Shown piece by piece: positions 13,523 through 20,344 of a stretch of DNA of 24,453 bases. Position 1 is the stretch's first letter. Each line of letters starts with the position of its first letter. This DNA comes from CBDFGS01 sp965247255 (GTDB lineage: Bacteria > Chloroflexota > Dehalococcoidia > Lucifugimonadales > CAUZJF01), in the NCBI GenBank assembly GCA_965247255.1, contig CBDFGS010000003.1, forward strand, positions 1 through 24,453, read 5' to 3'. The notes under the pieces are model-generated. The model was given only the letters and a program-made list of their open reading frames with translations, had not been told where the DNA came from and searched no databases. A program made the position numbers and the translations under genes.

Positions 13523-14974
13523 ATGCCGGAGCTGCCCAACATACTGTTTATCTTCACCGATCAGCAGCGGACGGACACGATGGCCTGCTATGGCAACGAG
13601 CTTATCGACACGCCGAACCTCAACGCCCTCGCAAACCAGAGTTTCGTGTTCGAGAACGCCTACGTGAGCGCACCCATCTGCACGCCGTCACGATCCACCA
13701 TCATGACCGGGACATGGCCCCACACAAACGGGTGCATCAAGAACAACTCTCCCTTGGATCCTTCGATCCCGACCATCGCCGACATGCTCCCGGACAACTA
13801 CCACAAGGCCTACTTTGGCAAGTGGCACCTCGGCAACGAAGTTATTCGCAGACGCGGCTTCGACGAGTGGGTCAGCATCGAGGACTACTACCGCAGGTAC
13901 TACTCCGACCCCGATCACCTCGACGTTCTGAGCGACCACCACCGTTTTCTGACCGATAGGAGCATCGAGCCCGACGCCGAGGTCCAAGGGGCAGCGGTGT
14001 TTTCACGCGAGCTCGCCGCCTCTCTGCCGGAGGAGCTCACCAAGGCGACCTTCCTATCGACCCGTGCCGCCGACTTCATCCGGGCCAACAGCGACCGACC
14101 GTTCGCGCTGTATCTGAACTTCTTGGAGCCTCACCCGCCATACGACGGGCCGCTGAACGATATGTACGACCCAGCCTCGATTCCGGTCAGCCCCACGTTC
14201 ATGAAGGACCCTCCGCCGAACGCCGGCTCCGTCGCCCTGATGCGGTCCAAAGCGTCCCTGTTGGGGGACGGCATGGGCGGCGCGCCCGCAGGCCCATACG
14301 ACGAATCATATTGGCGGGCGCTGATCGCGCGGTACTGGGGCAACGTGACTCTGATGGATCGAGCCTTGGGCCGCGTGCTGAGCGCGCTGGACGAGGCCGG
14401 GGTCGCCGACCGCACCATCGTCGTGTTCACCAGCGAGCACGGCGACCAGCTCGGCGAGCACAACATCATCGGGAAGGCCGTCTTCTACGAGCAGTCGGTC
14501 AGAGTGCCCCTCCTCATGCGGGTTCCCTGGCTGACGAATGATCAAACGCGCGTAAGAGGTCGATACAGCCATATCGACACCGTGCCTACACTCCTCGACC
14601 TTGTCGGGGCGTCACTGCCGGATCACTTGCAGGGCGAGAGCCGCCTGCCGGTGCTGCGGGGCGAAAGTTCTCTGAATGGCAACGACGTCGTCATCGACTG
14701 GACAGGTTTCGCGGTGGCTCCAATGGACGGCTTCCCTGAGCTGGACCGCGTACAAAACACCCAGCACCGCGCCCTGATCTCCGCCGCCGGCTGGAAGCTT
14801 ATTGTCAGCCAGGAGATGCGCGGCGAGCTGTACGACTTGAACAACGACCCTTTCGAGGAGACCAATCTGTTCAACGAGCCCCGGAGTCGTCCGCGAATCA
14901 GGGACATGATGGAGCGCCTTCGGATATGGCAGTCCGAGAACGGCGATGCGCTCGACCTCTCTGGCGCTCTGTGA
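13523..14974 (+). CDS. Type I sulfatase (formylglycine-dependent)
   Basis: 483 aa, alkaline-phosphatase superfamily, hydrolyses sulfate esters. The first sulfatase signature is CTPSRSTIMTG (53-63), where C53 would be converted to formylglycine. The second is GKWHLGN (99-105). Metal ligands include D13 in FTDQQ and the DQLGEHN segment. No signal peptide is visible, so it should act on imported substrates in the cytoplasm. No formylglycine-generating enzyme or anaerobic sulfatase maturase is encoded in this window. ATG 13523 has GGGGAGG at 13508-13514. It converges on the ABC permease gene with a 15-bp gap. The choline-sulfatase or heparan N-sulfatase-like branch is possible, but the substrate cannot be told. 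Confidence 0.92.
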   Translation: MPELPNILFIFTDQQRTDTMACYGNELIDTPNLNALANQSFVFENAYVSAPICTPSRSTIMTGTWPHTNGCIKNNSPLDPSIPTIADMLPDNYHKAYFGKWHLGNEVIRRRGFDEWVSIEDYYRRYYSDPDHLDVLSDHHRFLTDRSIEPDAEVQGAAVFSRELAASLPEELTKATFLSTRAADFIRANSDRPFALYLNFLEPHPPYDGPLNDMYDPASIPVSPTFMKDPPPNAGSVALMRSKASLLGDGMGGAPAGPYDESYWRALIARYWGNVTLMDRALGRVLSALDEAGVADRTIVVFTSEHGDQLGEHNIIGKAVFYEQSVRVPLLMRVPWLTNDQTRVRGRYSHIDTVPTLLDLVGASLPDHLQGESRLPVLRGESSLNGNDVVIDWTGFAVAPMDGFPELDRVQNTQHRALISAAGWKLIVSQEMRGELYDLNNDPFEETNLFNEPRSRPRIRDMMERLRIWQSENGDALDLSGAL

Positions 14975-14989
14975 AGCGGGTTGCCGACC

Positions 14990-15883
14990 CTATATCTGCC
15001 TCAGCCGAGGGTCCAGCTTGTCCCTCAGCCAGTCGCCGCAGAAGTTCATTGAGAACACCACCAGCAGTATCGCGATTCCGGGGAAGAAGCATATCCACCA
15101 GGCTGTCGATATGTAGTCGCGTCCGCCGGCTACGATGTTGCCCCAGGAAGGTTGCGGCGGCGGGATTCCGACTCCCAGGAAGCTCAGTACCGACTCGGTC
15201 AGGATTAAGAACCCGACCTGTAGGGATGAGAGCACCAACACGGTCGGGAACACTCCGGGCAGGATGTGCCTGAAAGCTATCCTGAATCCGGAAGCTCCGG
15301 CCACCTCGGCGAGCGCGACGTAGTCTGCCTCCTTGAGCTGGAGCGCCTCCGCCCGGACCTGTCTGGCAAAGGGCGGCCACGTGAAGATAGACAACAGTAT
15401 TATCACCAGCCACAGGCTGGGGCCCCATACGACGGACGCCACCAGGGCGATCACGATGAACGGCATGGCGAACGCGAAGTCCGCTAATCGCATGAATACC
15501 TCGTCCACCACACCGCCCATGTATCCCGACGCGAGACCCACGACCGTGCCCACGACCGCGCCCGCAAGAAGCACCGCGGCCGCCACCTGGAACGACACCC
15601 GGCCCCCGTGAATGGTCCGGCTGAGTATGTCCCTCCCGATGTGGTCCGTGCCAAACAGGTACTTCGACGACCCCTCTTCCATCCACGCGGGAGGCATCCT
15701 TATGGCGCGCAGATCCCCGTCCAGCGGGTCGTAGGGCGAGACCAGCGGGGCGAATATCGCCGACAGCAACAGTATGAGTATCACCGCAACCGGTATGATG
15801 GGCCAGCGTCGGAAGAAGTCGTACGCCCTGGCCACTGCATCCAGCGGATGGGTGCTGGACTTGCCCAAGTCGATGCTAGCCAT
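14990..15883 (-). CDS. ABC transporter permease, DppC/OppC type
   Basis: 297 aa from ATG 15883. Inner-membrane permease of a peptide/nickel/opine-family importer. It shows the N-terminal helix (about 26-46) typical of DppC, then SPYDPLDGDLR, the FGTDHIGRDILSR motif that defines this subfamily, and the EAA loop EVAGASGFRIAFRHILPG that contacts the ATPase. Five to six helices. The frame continues upstream to 15928, but ATG 15883 overlaps the end of the upstream permease by 8 bp (ATGGCTAG) and has GAGG nearby, the common arrangement for dppB-dppC. Confidence 0.92.
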   Translation of the reverse strand: MASIDLGKSSTHPLDAVARAYDFFRRWPIIPVAVILILLLSAIFAPLVSPYDPLDGDLRAIRMPPAWMEEGSSKYLFGTDHIGRDILSRTIHGGRVSFQVAAAVLLAGAVVGTVVGLASGYMGGVVDEVFMRLADFAFAMPFIVIALVASVVWGPSLWLVIILLSIFTWPPFARQVRAEALQLKEADYVALAEVAGASGFRIAFRHILPGVFPTVLVLSSLQVGFLILTESVLSFLGVGIPPPQPSWGNIVAGGRDYISTAWWICFFPGIAILLVVFSMNFCGDWLRDKLDPRLRQI

Positions 15884-16799
15884 ATCGAATCCTCGGGTCC
15901 AGGACGCCGTAGCAGACGTCCGCGACAAGGCTGAAGATCAGGAAGATCACCCCGAACACCAGCGCCAGTCCGGTTATCATGGGGAAGTCGGTGTTGAGCG
16001 CCGCATCGACCGCGAGCCTGCCGATTCCGGGCCACGCGAACACGGTCTCCACCACCACGGTGCCGGTCAGGAAGTTCGCGAGCATTATCATCGTGTATGT
16101 CACCGGGGCAATGAGCGCGTTTCTGAAAGCATGGAGCCAGACAGTTCTTAGCGAGCTGGCCCCTTTCGCCCTGGCCAGCTTCACGTACTCGCTGTCCAGG
16201 ACCTCCAGCATCGACGAGCGCGTCAGGCGCAGCAGCCCAGCGGTGGGGTACCATCCGAGTACGGTGACCGGCAGGACGTAGTGCGACCAGTCGCCCCTTC
16301 TCGACGTCGGCAGCAGTTCCAGCTCTACGCTGAAGACATATATGAGCACCAACCCCAGCCAGAAGGCCGGGACCGACTGCCCAAGAAGTGCGAAACTCCG
16401 TCCCAGGTTGTCCAAGACCGTGCCCCTCTTCACCGCGGAAAACACGCCGAGAGGTACGCCCAGCAATATCGACACGACGATGGCGACCCCCGAGAGCTGG
16501 AGAGTGGCGGGCAGCTTCTCCAAGATGTCGTCCAGCGAGTTCCGCTTGGTCACGAACGATTCGCCGAAATCGCCCCTGACAGCCCTGCCAAGCCACAATC
16601 CGTACTGGACGACCAGCGGCTTGTTGAGTCCCAGCGCCTCTCCCTGCGCCTCCCACTCCTCCACGGTGTACTTCTTGTAGGGGCTGATGAAAAGGTAGCG
16701 AGGGTCTCCCGTCGCGTGCGACAGGCCGAACACGATCATCGTAAGACCCACCAGCACCAGCACCATCGCGGCTAGTCTGCGCAAAATCAGTCGTCGCAA
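15876..16799 (-). CDS. ABC transporter permease, DppB/OppB type
   Basis: 307 aa. The TTG start at 16799 gives the expected MRRLILRRLAAMVLVLVGLTMIVF N-terminal helix of DppB, with AGGG seven nt upstream. A later ATG would cut into that helix. Family motifs: ALGLNKPLVVQYGLWL, GDFGESF, the EAA loop ARAKGASSLRTVWLHAFRNALIAP, and the C-terminal LVADVCYGVLDPRIRYG. It pairs with the downstream DppC-type permease (8-bp overlap). It is separated from the binding-protein gene by 116 bp holding a strong nested hairpin. The substrate is unknown; in this family it is often peptides or glycosides. Confidence 0.92.
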   Translation of the reverse strand: MRRLILRRLAAMVLVLVGLTMIVFGLSHATGDPRYLFISPYKKYTVEEWEAQGEALGLNKPLVVQYGLWLGRAVRGDFGESFVTKRNSLDDILEKLPATLQLSGVAIVVSILLGVPLGVFSAVKRGTVLDNLGRSFALLGQSVPAFWLGLVLIYVFSVELELLPTSRRGDWSHYVLPVTVLGWYPTAGLLRLTRSSMLEVLDSEYVKLARAKGASSLRTVWLHAFRNALIAPVTYTMIMLANFLTGTVVVETVFAWPGIGRLAVDAALNTDFPMITGLALVFGVIFLIFSLVADVCYGVLDPRIRYG

Positions 16800-16817
16800 G
16801 TTTCTGCCCTAAACTGC

Positions 16818-16871
16818 GGCGCCTCCGCGATGGGCGTATCGGGGTTACCGAACTCCCATTACGGAGGCGCC
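16818..16871 (-). promoter_or_regulatory. Nested intercistronic hairpin between binding protein and permease genes
   Basis: GGCGCCTCCG (16818-16827) pairs perfectly with CGGAGGCGCC (16862-16871). Inside it, ATGGG pairs with CCCAT and TCGG pairs with CCGA around a 5-nt loop. There is no T-run on either side, so it is not a classic terminator. Such hairpins after binding-protein genes usually protect the upstream mRNA and lower permease output. Confidence 0.75.
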
Positions 16872-16915
16872 ACTGTACTTTGAGTGTCTACCCCTGTTGA
16901 CGTAGAACGCGCGGA

Positions 16916-18898
16916 CTACTCCGACAAGACCACGCTCGCCGGGTGGTTGAACCTGTTGCTAAAGTATGGTTGCCATTGCTGGACTCGAGGACCGTACACG
17001 TAGTGAGGCAGCAAGTTGACCACTCCGATGTTGGTCATCCAGTGCTGGATATAGTCCTGCATGAAGATGTTGTTCGCGATGCGCTTCTCCACGGACTTCT
17101 CGGAGTTGTTCTCGAATCCAACGTCGCAAATCTCGTTGGGCAGCGCCACCCCCATTATGTGTCCCGGCCACGCGCAATAGTACTGAGCGATGGACCGCCC
17201 GGCGGGTACTCCCCAGCCGTGGTGCCACGGGATGTTCATCTCGTGCGTCACCGTTTCCGGCCGCCTAGTCGGGTACGGAGTCCTGTCGAGGGTGACATCG
17301 AGGTTTAGATGCTCCCGCCACATCAGCGCGACCGCATCCATAATCTCGGGGTTCCAAGTTTGCGGGTAGGAGTTAGTTGACCAGAACTCCAGTGAGAACC
17401 CGTCGGGATAACCCGCCTCGGTCATGTACTGCTTCGCCATTTCGGGATCGTACGGTACGAACCACTCATCCTTCCAGTACGGGGTGTCCTGACCGAACTG
17501 CGTGTGGAAGGCGATGTAAACAGGCTCGCTGAACCCCTTCATCACGGTCTCCACGATCAGGTCGCGGTCGATCGCCATCGCCATCGCCCAGCGCACCTTC
17601 CGAGCCTTCTCCATACTCTCGTCGTTGCCATACTCGCCTATCCAGGGATGATCGGCGTCAGGCGTGTATCCGGGTCGCGGGTTGTTTTTCCAGTCCTGCT
17701 CTCCCTCCGGGCACTCGGAGCAGTACTCGGCCCAGTAGTTCCCCGACACATTTATGACCTGCGGCCATGATATTTGAAAAGCTATTGCGGTACCGTCGGA
17801 AGATTCGACTACATCGGACAGATTGGGGACGGTCACCGGAGCGATATCGACCTCGCCCGTGCTCAGCGCCGCTTCCCTAACTGACGATTCCGGTATGTCG
17901 ACAATGTGCACCGTATGGACGTAAGGCGTGTACTTCCAGTGAGAGCCCGTCCACTCCAGGACGGCCTCGTCGTTGGCGACCCATTTCGTCGCCATGTACG
18001 GGCCGGTGCCTATCGGCGTGGTCATGAACTCGTCCTCGCCGAGCGTGTCGTAGCACCTCTTGCAGACCATCCCGAACGTGTTGTCCCAGCCGAAGCCGCC
18101 GTGATAGACGCCCCAGGTGGTGTTGAATTCACCCTCCGCCACGTTCATTACGGCCGTGTGCGGGCCGGTCACCTCCCAGCCGAGCCTGTGACCCTTGGTC
18201 AACTGGTCACCGGCGTTGCCCACCGACCCCTCCTCGAAGGAGTTGTTGTACGTCCAGGCGACGTCCTCTGCCGTGAGCATTCCCCAGTTGTCGTGCCAGG
18301 GCACGTCGTCCCGTATCGAGAAGGTGATGCTGCTGAGGTCGTGCGCGACCACCCACGACCGCGCCAGCTGCGGCTCATAGAGCACCTCGGACGGGATTAC
18401 TCCGGGGTCCGTTAGCTGCGGATTGATGATGCCCTCATAGACCTGCCAGGCCACGGCGACTCCGACGCTTCCGGAGGCATCCTTGGACTGCAGCTGAGTC
18501 AGTCCAGGCACCACGTCCGCCACACGCAGAGTACCCGTCGGCTCGCGCATCACCTCCACTGTCTTGACAACCTCTTTCTCCACGACAACAGTCTGGCCTG
18601 GGACCTCGACCGTCTTGACCACCTCTTTCTCCACCACCACCGTCTTGCCAGGCACCTCTACCTCTTTCACCACCTCTACCGTGACAGTCTCACCGGGGAC
18701 TTCTACCTCCTTTATCACCTCCTCCTTTACCACCACGGTCTCGCCGGGCACCATTACCTCCTTTATCACCTCTTCCTTTACCACCACCGTCTTGCCAGGC
18801 ACCTCTACCGTTTCGGTACAGGCAACGGCGGCAGCAATCAGGAGAATCGACGCGCCAACTACCAGAACGACTTGCCCTAGCCCAAAATACCTTCTCAT
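16916..18898 (-). CDS. ABC transporter solute-binding lipoprotein (family 5) with VPG stalk
   Basis: 660 aa. Signal peptide with lipobox-like AAVAC; C27 would be lipidated. Residues 33-116 are a stalk of five repeats of the form VPGxTVVVxxEVxKxVE (four of 17 residues, one of 15). The rest is an SBP_bac_5 domain: GTLRVADVVPGL, YEPQLARSW, DVPWHDNWGMLTAEDVAWTYN, TGPYMATKW. The domain is Trp- and Tyr-rich around the binding cleft. This family binds oligopeptides, nickel, opines or oligosaccharides. ATG 18898 with AAGGAGG eight nt upstream, and a near-consensus promoter at 18971-19000. First gene of the transporter operon; no ATPase follows the permeases. Confidence 0.92.
   Translation of the reverse strand: MRRYFGLGQVVLVVGASILLIAAAVACTETVEVPGKTVVVKEEVIKEVMVPGETVVVKEEVIKEVEVPGETVTVEVVKEVEVPGKTVVVEKEVVKTVEVPGQTVVVEKEVVKTVEVMREPTGTLRVADVVPGLTQLQSKDASGSVGVAVAWQVYEGIINPQLTDPGVIPSEVLYEPQLARSWVVAHDLSSITFSIRDDVPWHDNWGMLTAEDVAWTYNNSFEEGSVGNAGDQLTKGHRLGWEVTGPHTAVMNVAEGEFNTTWGVYHGGFGWDNTFGMVCKRCYDTLGEDEFMTTPIGTGPYMATKWVANDEAVLEWTGSHWKYTPYVHTVHIVDIPESSVREAALSTGEVDIAPVTVPNLSDVVESSDGTAIAFQISWPQVINVSGNYWAEYCSECPEGEQDWKNNPRPGYTPDADHPWIGEYGNDESMEKARKVRWAMAMAIDRDLIVETVMKGFSEPVYIAFHTQFGQDTPYWKDEWFVPYDPEMAKQYMTEAGYPDGFSLEFWSTNSYPQTWNPEIMDAVALMWREHLNLDVTLDRTPYPTRRPETVTHEMNIPWHHGWGVPAGRSIAQYYCAWPGHIMGVALPNEICDVGFENNSEKSVEKRIANNIFMQDYIQHWMTNIGVVNLLPHYVYGPRVQQWQPYFSNRFNHPASVVLSE
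18550..18805 (-). repeat. Tandem repeats encoding the VPG stalk of the binding lipoprotein
   Basis: Five in-frame units, four of 51 bp and one of 45 bp, encode VPG(K/E/Q)TV(V/T)V...V(I/V)K(E/T)V. Neighbouring units are very similar in DNA, so the array could change copy number by recombination. It is placed between the lipid-anchored Cys and the folded domain. Confidence 0.8.
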
Positions 18899-18970
18899 CT
18901 AGCAGCCTCCTTACGAACTGTCACGATGATCTTCCAATCAACACATGCTCAGTGAGTCCGAGCGGGGATT

Positions 18971-19000
18971 GTTATACCACAGACTTTTTCGGCATGTCAA
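18971..19000 (-). promoter_or_regulatory. Strong sigma70-type promoter of the ABC transporter operon
   Basis: On the minus strand, perfect TTGACA (complement of 18995-19000) and TATAAC (complement of 18971-18976) are 18 bp apart. The start would be near 18964, giving a leader of about 65 nt to ATG 18898. This is the best promoter match in the window. Confidence 0.7.
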
Positions 19001-19313
19001 ACGCGACGACCGAAGCGCCCCTACGGACATCGGGCCATTAGGGGGTGAAAAAAAGTTTTTTCAAAAGACCTGCCCCTCGGGCCCCTTGGGCCCCCGTCAA
19101 AGCTGTGGGTAGCTCGGCGCAGCTTTGAGCTCGGGGGCGCTTTCAAGAAATCGTTCCTGCCCCCTTTGTGCCCCTTGGGCCCCCGCTTCGACCCGTTCGG
19201 GGCAGGCTCCCCCTCCCCGGCCTTTCGGCGAGGACTTTCCTGAGCCTGTCGTCCTTGTCTCCCTATCAGCATGACGGCCCGCCAACCCTGTGAGCGGTCA
19301 CGACGCCTTGCCC
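19001..19313. other. Hairpin-rich spacer
   Basis: No gene. It holds the palindromic A/T run at 19047-19062, the large hairpin at 19091-19137, and a 16-bp direct repeat GCCCCTTGGGCCCCCG at 19081-19096 and 19170-19185. GGCAGGCTC and GAGCCTGTC also form a spaced inverted repeat. It looks like a cluster of REP-like elements. Confidence 0.6.
19091..19137. terminator. Large hairpin, possible terminator of the small membrane-protein gene
   Basis: TCAAAGCTG (19097-19105) pairs perfectly with CAGCTTTGA (19120-19128), extended by CCCCCG (19091-19096) with CGGGGG (19132-19137) after a 3-nt bulge. It lies about 180 nt beyond the stop of the 19314-19688 gene. On the minus strand an A6-C-T7 run follows some 30 nt later (19047-19062). 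It may be a transcript end or a dispersed repeat. Confidence 0.4.
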
Positions 19314-19688
19314 TCACCGTCCATGATTTCGGTGAGTCTCATTGATGAGGCGGTCTATCTCCGCCAGGCGTTCTTCGTGGGGCACCTTCTCCAACCGGTC
19401 AAGGACTTCCTGACGGCCTTCCTGACGGCCTTCCTGACGGCCTTCCTCGCGTTGTCTCCGAGCGTATCTCTCTGCCAGCATATTGAAACTCTCCATCACG
19501 GTATATGATAACGCGCCCGCAACGATGACCACCCACCCCATCCCAAATCCGATGTTGGCCAGGGTGGATACCCAGCTATCGTCTGTTATCTCATCAATCT
19601 CATTGAACAGCACTAAGGCAAGGCCACCAACGGTTAGAGTGAAGAACACGATGAGATACCATGCTTCATTCGCCTTTGGCAGTTGCAT
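19314..19688 (-). CDS. Small two-TM protein with charged coiled-coil tail
   Basis: 124 aa, family not identified. Two membrane helices (about 10-28 and 45-66) are joined by an acidic loop (NEIDEITDDSW), so both ends should be cytoplasmic. A charged helical tail (74-120) contains the repeat EGRQ-EGRQ-EGRQ-E (residues 82-94), encoded by three perfect 12-bp units, then LDRLEKVPHEERLAEIDRLI. ATG 19688 with GGAG nine nt upstream. It stands alone between two repeat-rich spacers. Similar small proteins with REEG-type tandem repeats occur in Chloroflexota as far as I recall, with no known role. Confidence 0.75.
   Translation of the reverse strand: MQLPKANEAWYLIVFFTLTVGGLALVLFNEIDEITDDSWVSTLANIGFGMGWVVIVAGALSYTVMESFNMLAERYARRQREEGRQEGRQEGRQEVLDRLEKVPHEERLAEIDRLINETHRNHGR
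19406..19441 (-). repeat. Three perfect 12-bp tandem repeats (CTTCCTGACGGC)
   Basis: Units at 19406-19417, 19418-19429 and 19430-19441 are identical, and a partial fourth begins at 19442. Each encodes four residues of the coiled-coil tail, so copy-number change keeps the frame and only lengthens or shortens the helix. Confidence 0.9.
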
Positions 19689-19711
19689 CTAGCAATCTCC
19701 GCTCAACCCGC

Positions 19712-19730
19712 CCCGCCTGAAGAGGGCGGG
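19712..19730. repeat. Small hairpin CCCGCC/GGCGGG
   Basis: A 6-bp perfect stem with 7-nt loop TGAAGAG. It belongs with the similar hairpins at 5884-5903 and 6081-6104. Confidence 0.55.
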
Positions 19731-19939
19731 CGGATCAACCGCCATCCTCTCAGAGTGGCCTGTGCTCGTCTAATCCCGATGTGACTGGGCGTCCAGCTTA
19801 CTCCAGAGCGCGGAGCCTAGCCGCTAACAAGGCTCATTTTAGCATAGCCTGTCCGGGATAGTGGACAAGTTGAATCGTGTCCGAGTCAGGGCAATCGCAT
19901 ATAAACCGGAGTCAGCTTTGGCGGACCTCCCAGCCCCGC

Positions 19940-20018
19940 CCCCGTATCGGGGTACGGGGCAGGCTCCTCTGGATTCCGGACCCGTATCGGAGTACGGCGC
20001 AAGCTCTGCGCCGGAATC
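19940..20018. repeat. Compound REP-like hairpins
   Basis: CCCCGTA (19940-19946) pairs with TACGGGG (19953-19959). Next, GATTCCGG (19972-19979) pairs with CCGGAATC (20011-20018) around a 31-nt interior. That interior begins CCCGTATCGGAGTACGG, a near copy of the first hairpin, so one element seems to have inserted into another. Confidence 0.6.
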
Positions 20019-20106
20019 TTATATGCCTGTCAGCCACCCAGGCAGATTCCGGCACGGGCTCGCGGCACCAATGACTACCGCCCTAGTTGTGCCGCCCGGC
20101 TCCAAC

Positions 20107-20172
20107 CCATTTCCATCCCTCTTACGTGGCCTTTACAAGGCCATGGTGATTCCCGCGCACGCCGGAATCCAG
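20107..20172. repeat. 66-bp direct repeat, copy 1 (two hairpins)
   Basis: Identical at all 66 positions to 20196-20261, with a period of 89 bp. Each copy holds the hairpin TGGCCTT-TAC-AAGGCCA and then GATTCC...GGAATC, the outer arms of the dispersed element also seen at 51-70 and 19972-20018. Confidence 0.92.
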
Positions 20173-20195
20173 GGGTGGCGAGGGGCTGGGCATCG

Positions 20196-20261
20196 CCATT
20201 TCCATCCCTCTTACGTGGCCTTTACAAGGCCATGGTGATTCCCGCGCACGCCGGAATCCAG
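20196..20261. repeat. 66-bp direct repeat, copy 2
   Basis: Exact copy of 20107-20172. The perfect identity points to a recent duplication, or to a gene-conversion-like process. Confidence 0.92.
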
Positions 20262-20344
20262 AGGAACCGCATCGCGGATGCGAGCCTCACTTGTGATAAC
20301 ATGGCGCGCAGCCACGAGGGACGCCAATCGCGGGGGTACACATA

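Larger units (their letters stand above)
19689..20344. other. Repeat-rich spacer upstream of the catabolic operon
   Basis: About 650 bp without a supported gene. It holds the CCCGCC/GGCGGG hairpin (19712-19730), two related hairpins in 19940-20018, and the 66-bp direct repeats (20107-20172, 20196-20261). A small hairpin CGCATC-GCG-GATGCG (20268-20282) and an extended -10-like TGTGATAAC (20292-20300) lie close to the operon start. Confidence 0.6.

Noticed and set aside
18564..18902. Plus-strand Thr/Ser-rich frame of 112 codons opposite the VPG stalk
   Set aside because: It is the mirror reading of the tandem repeats of the binding lipoprotein and has no signals of its own.
19021..19317. 98-codon minus-strand frame in the hairpin-rich spacer
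   Set aside because: Composition is Arg/Lys/Gly-rich read-through of G/C-run repeats, with no ribosome binding site or domain.
20107..20261. CRISPR array
   Set aside because: Only two copies of a 66-bp unit with a 23-bp gap and internal hairpins, and no cas genes. This is not a CRISPR array.
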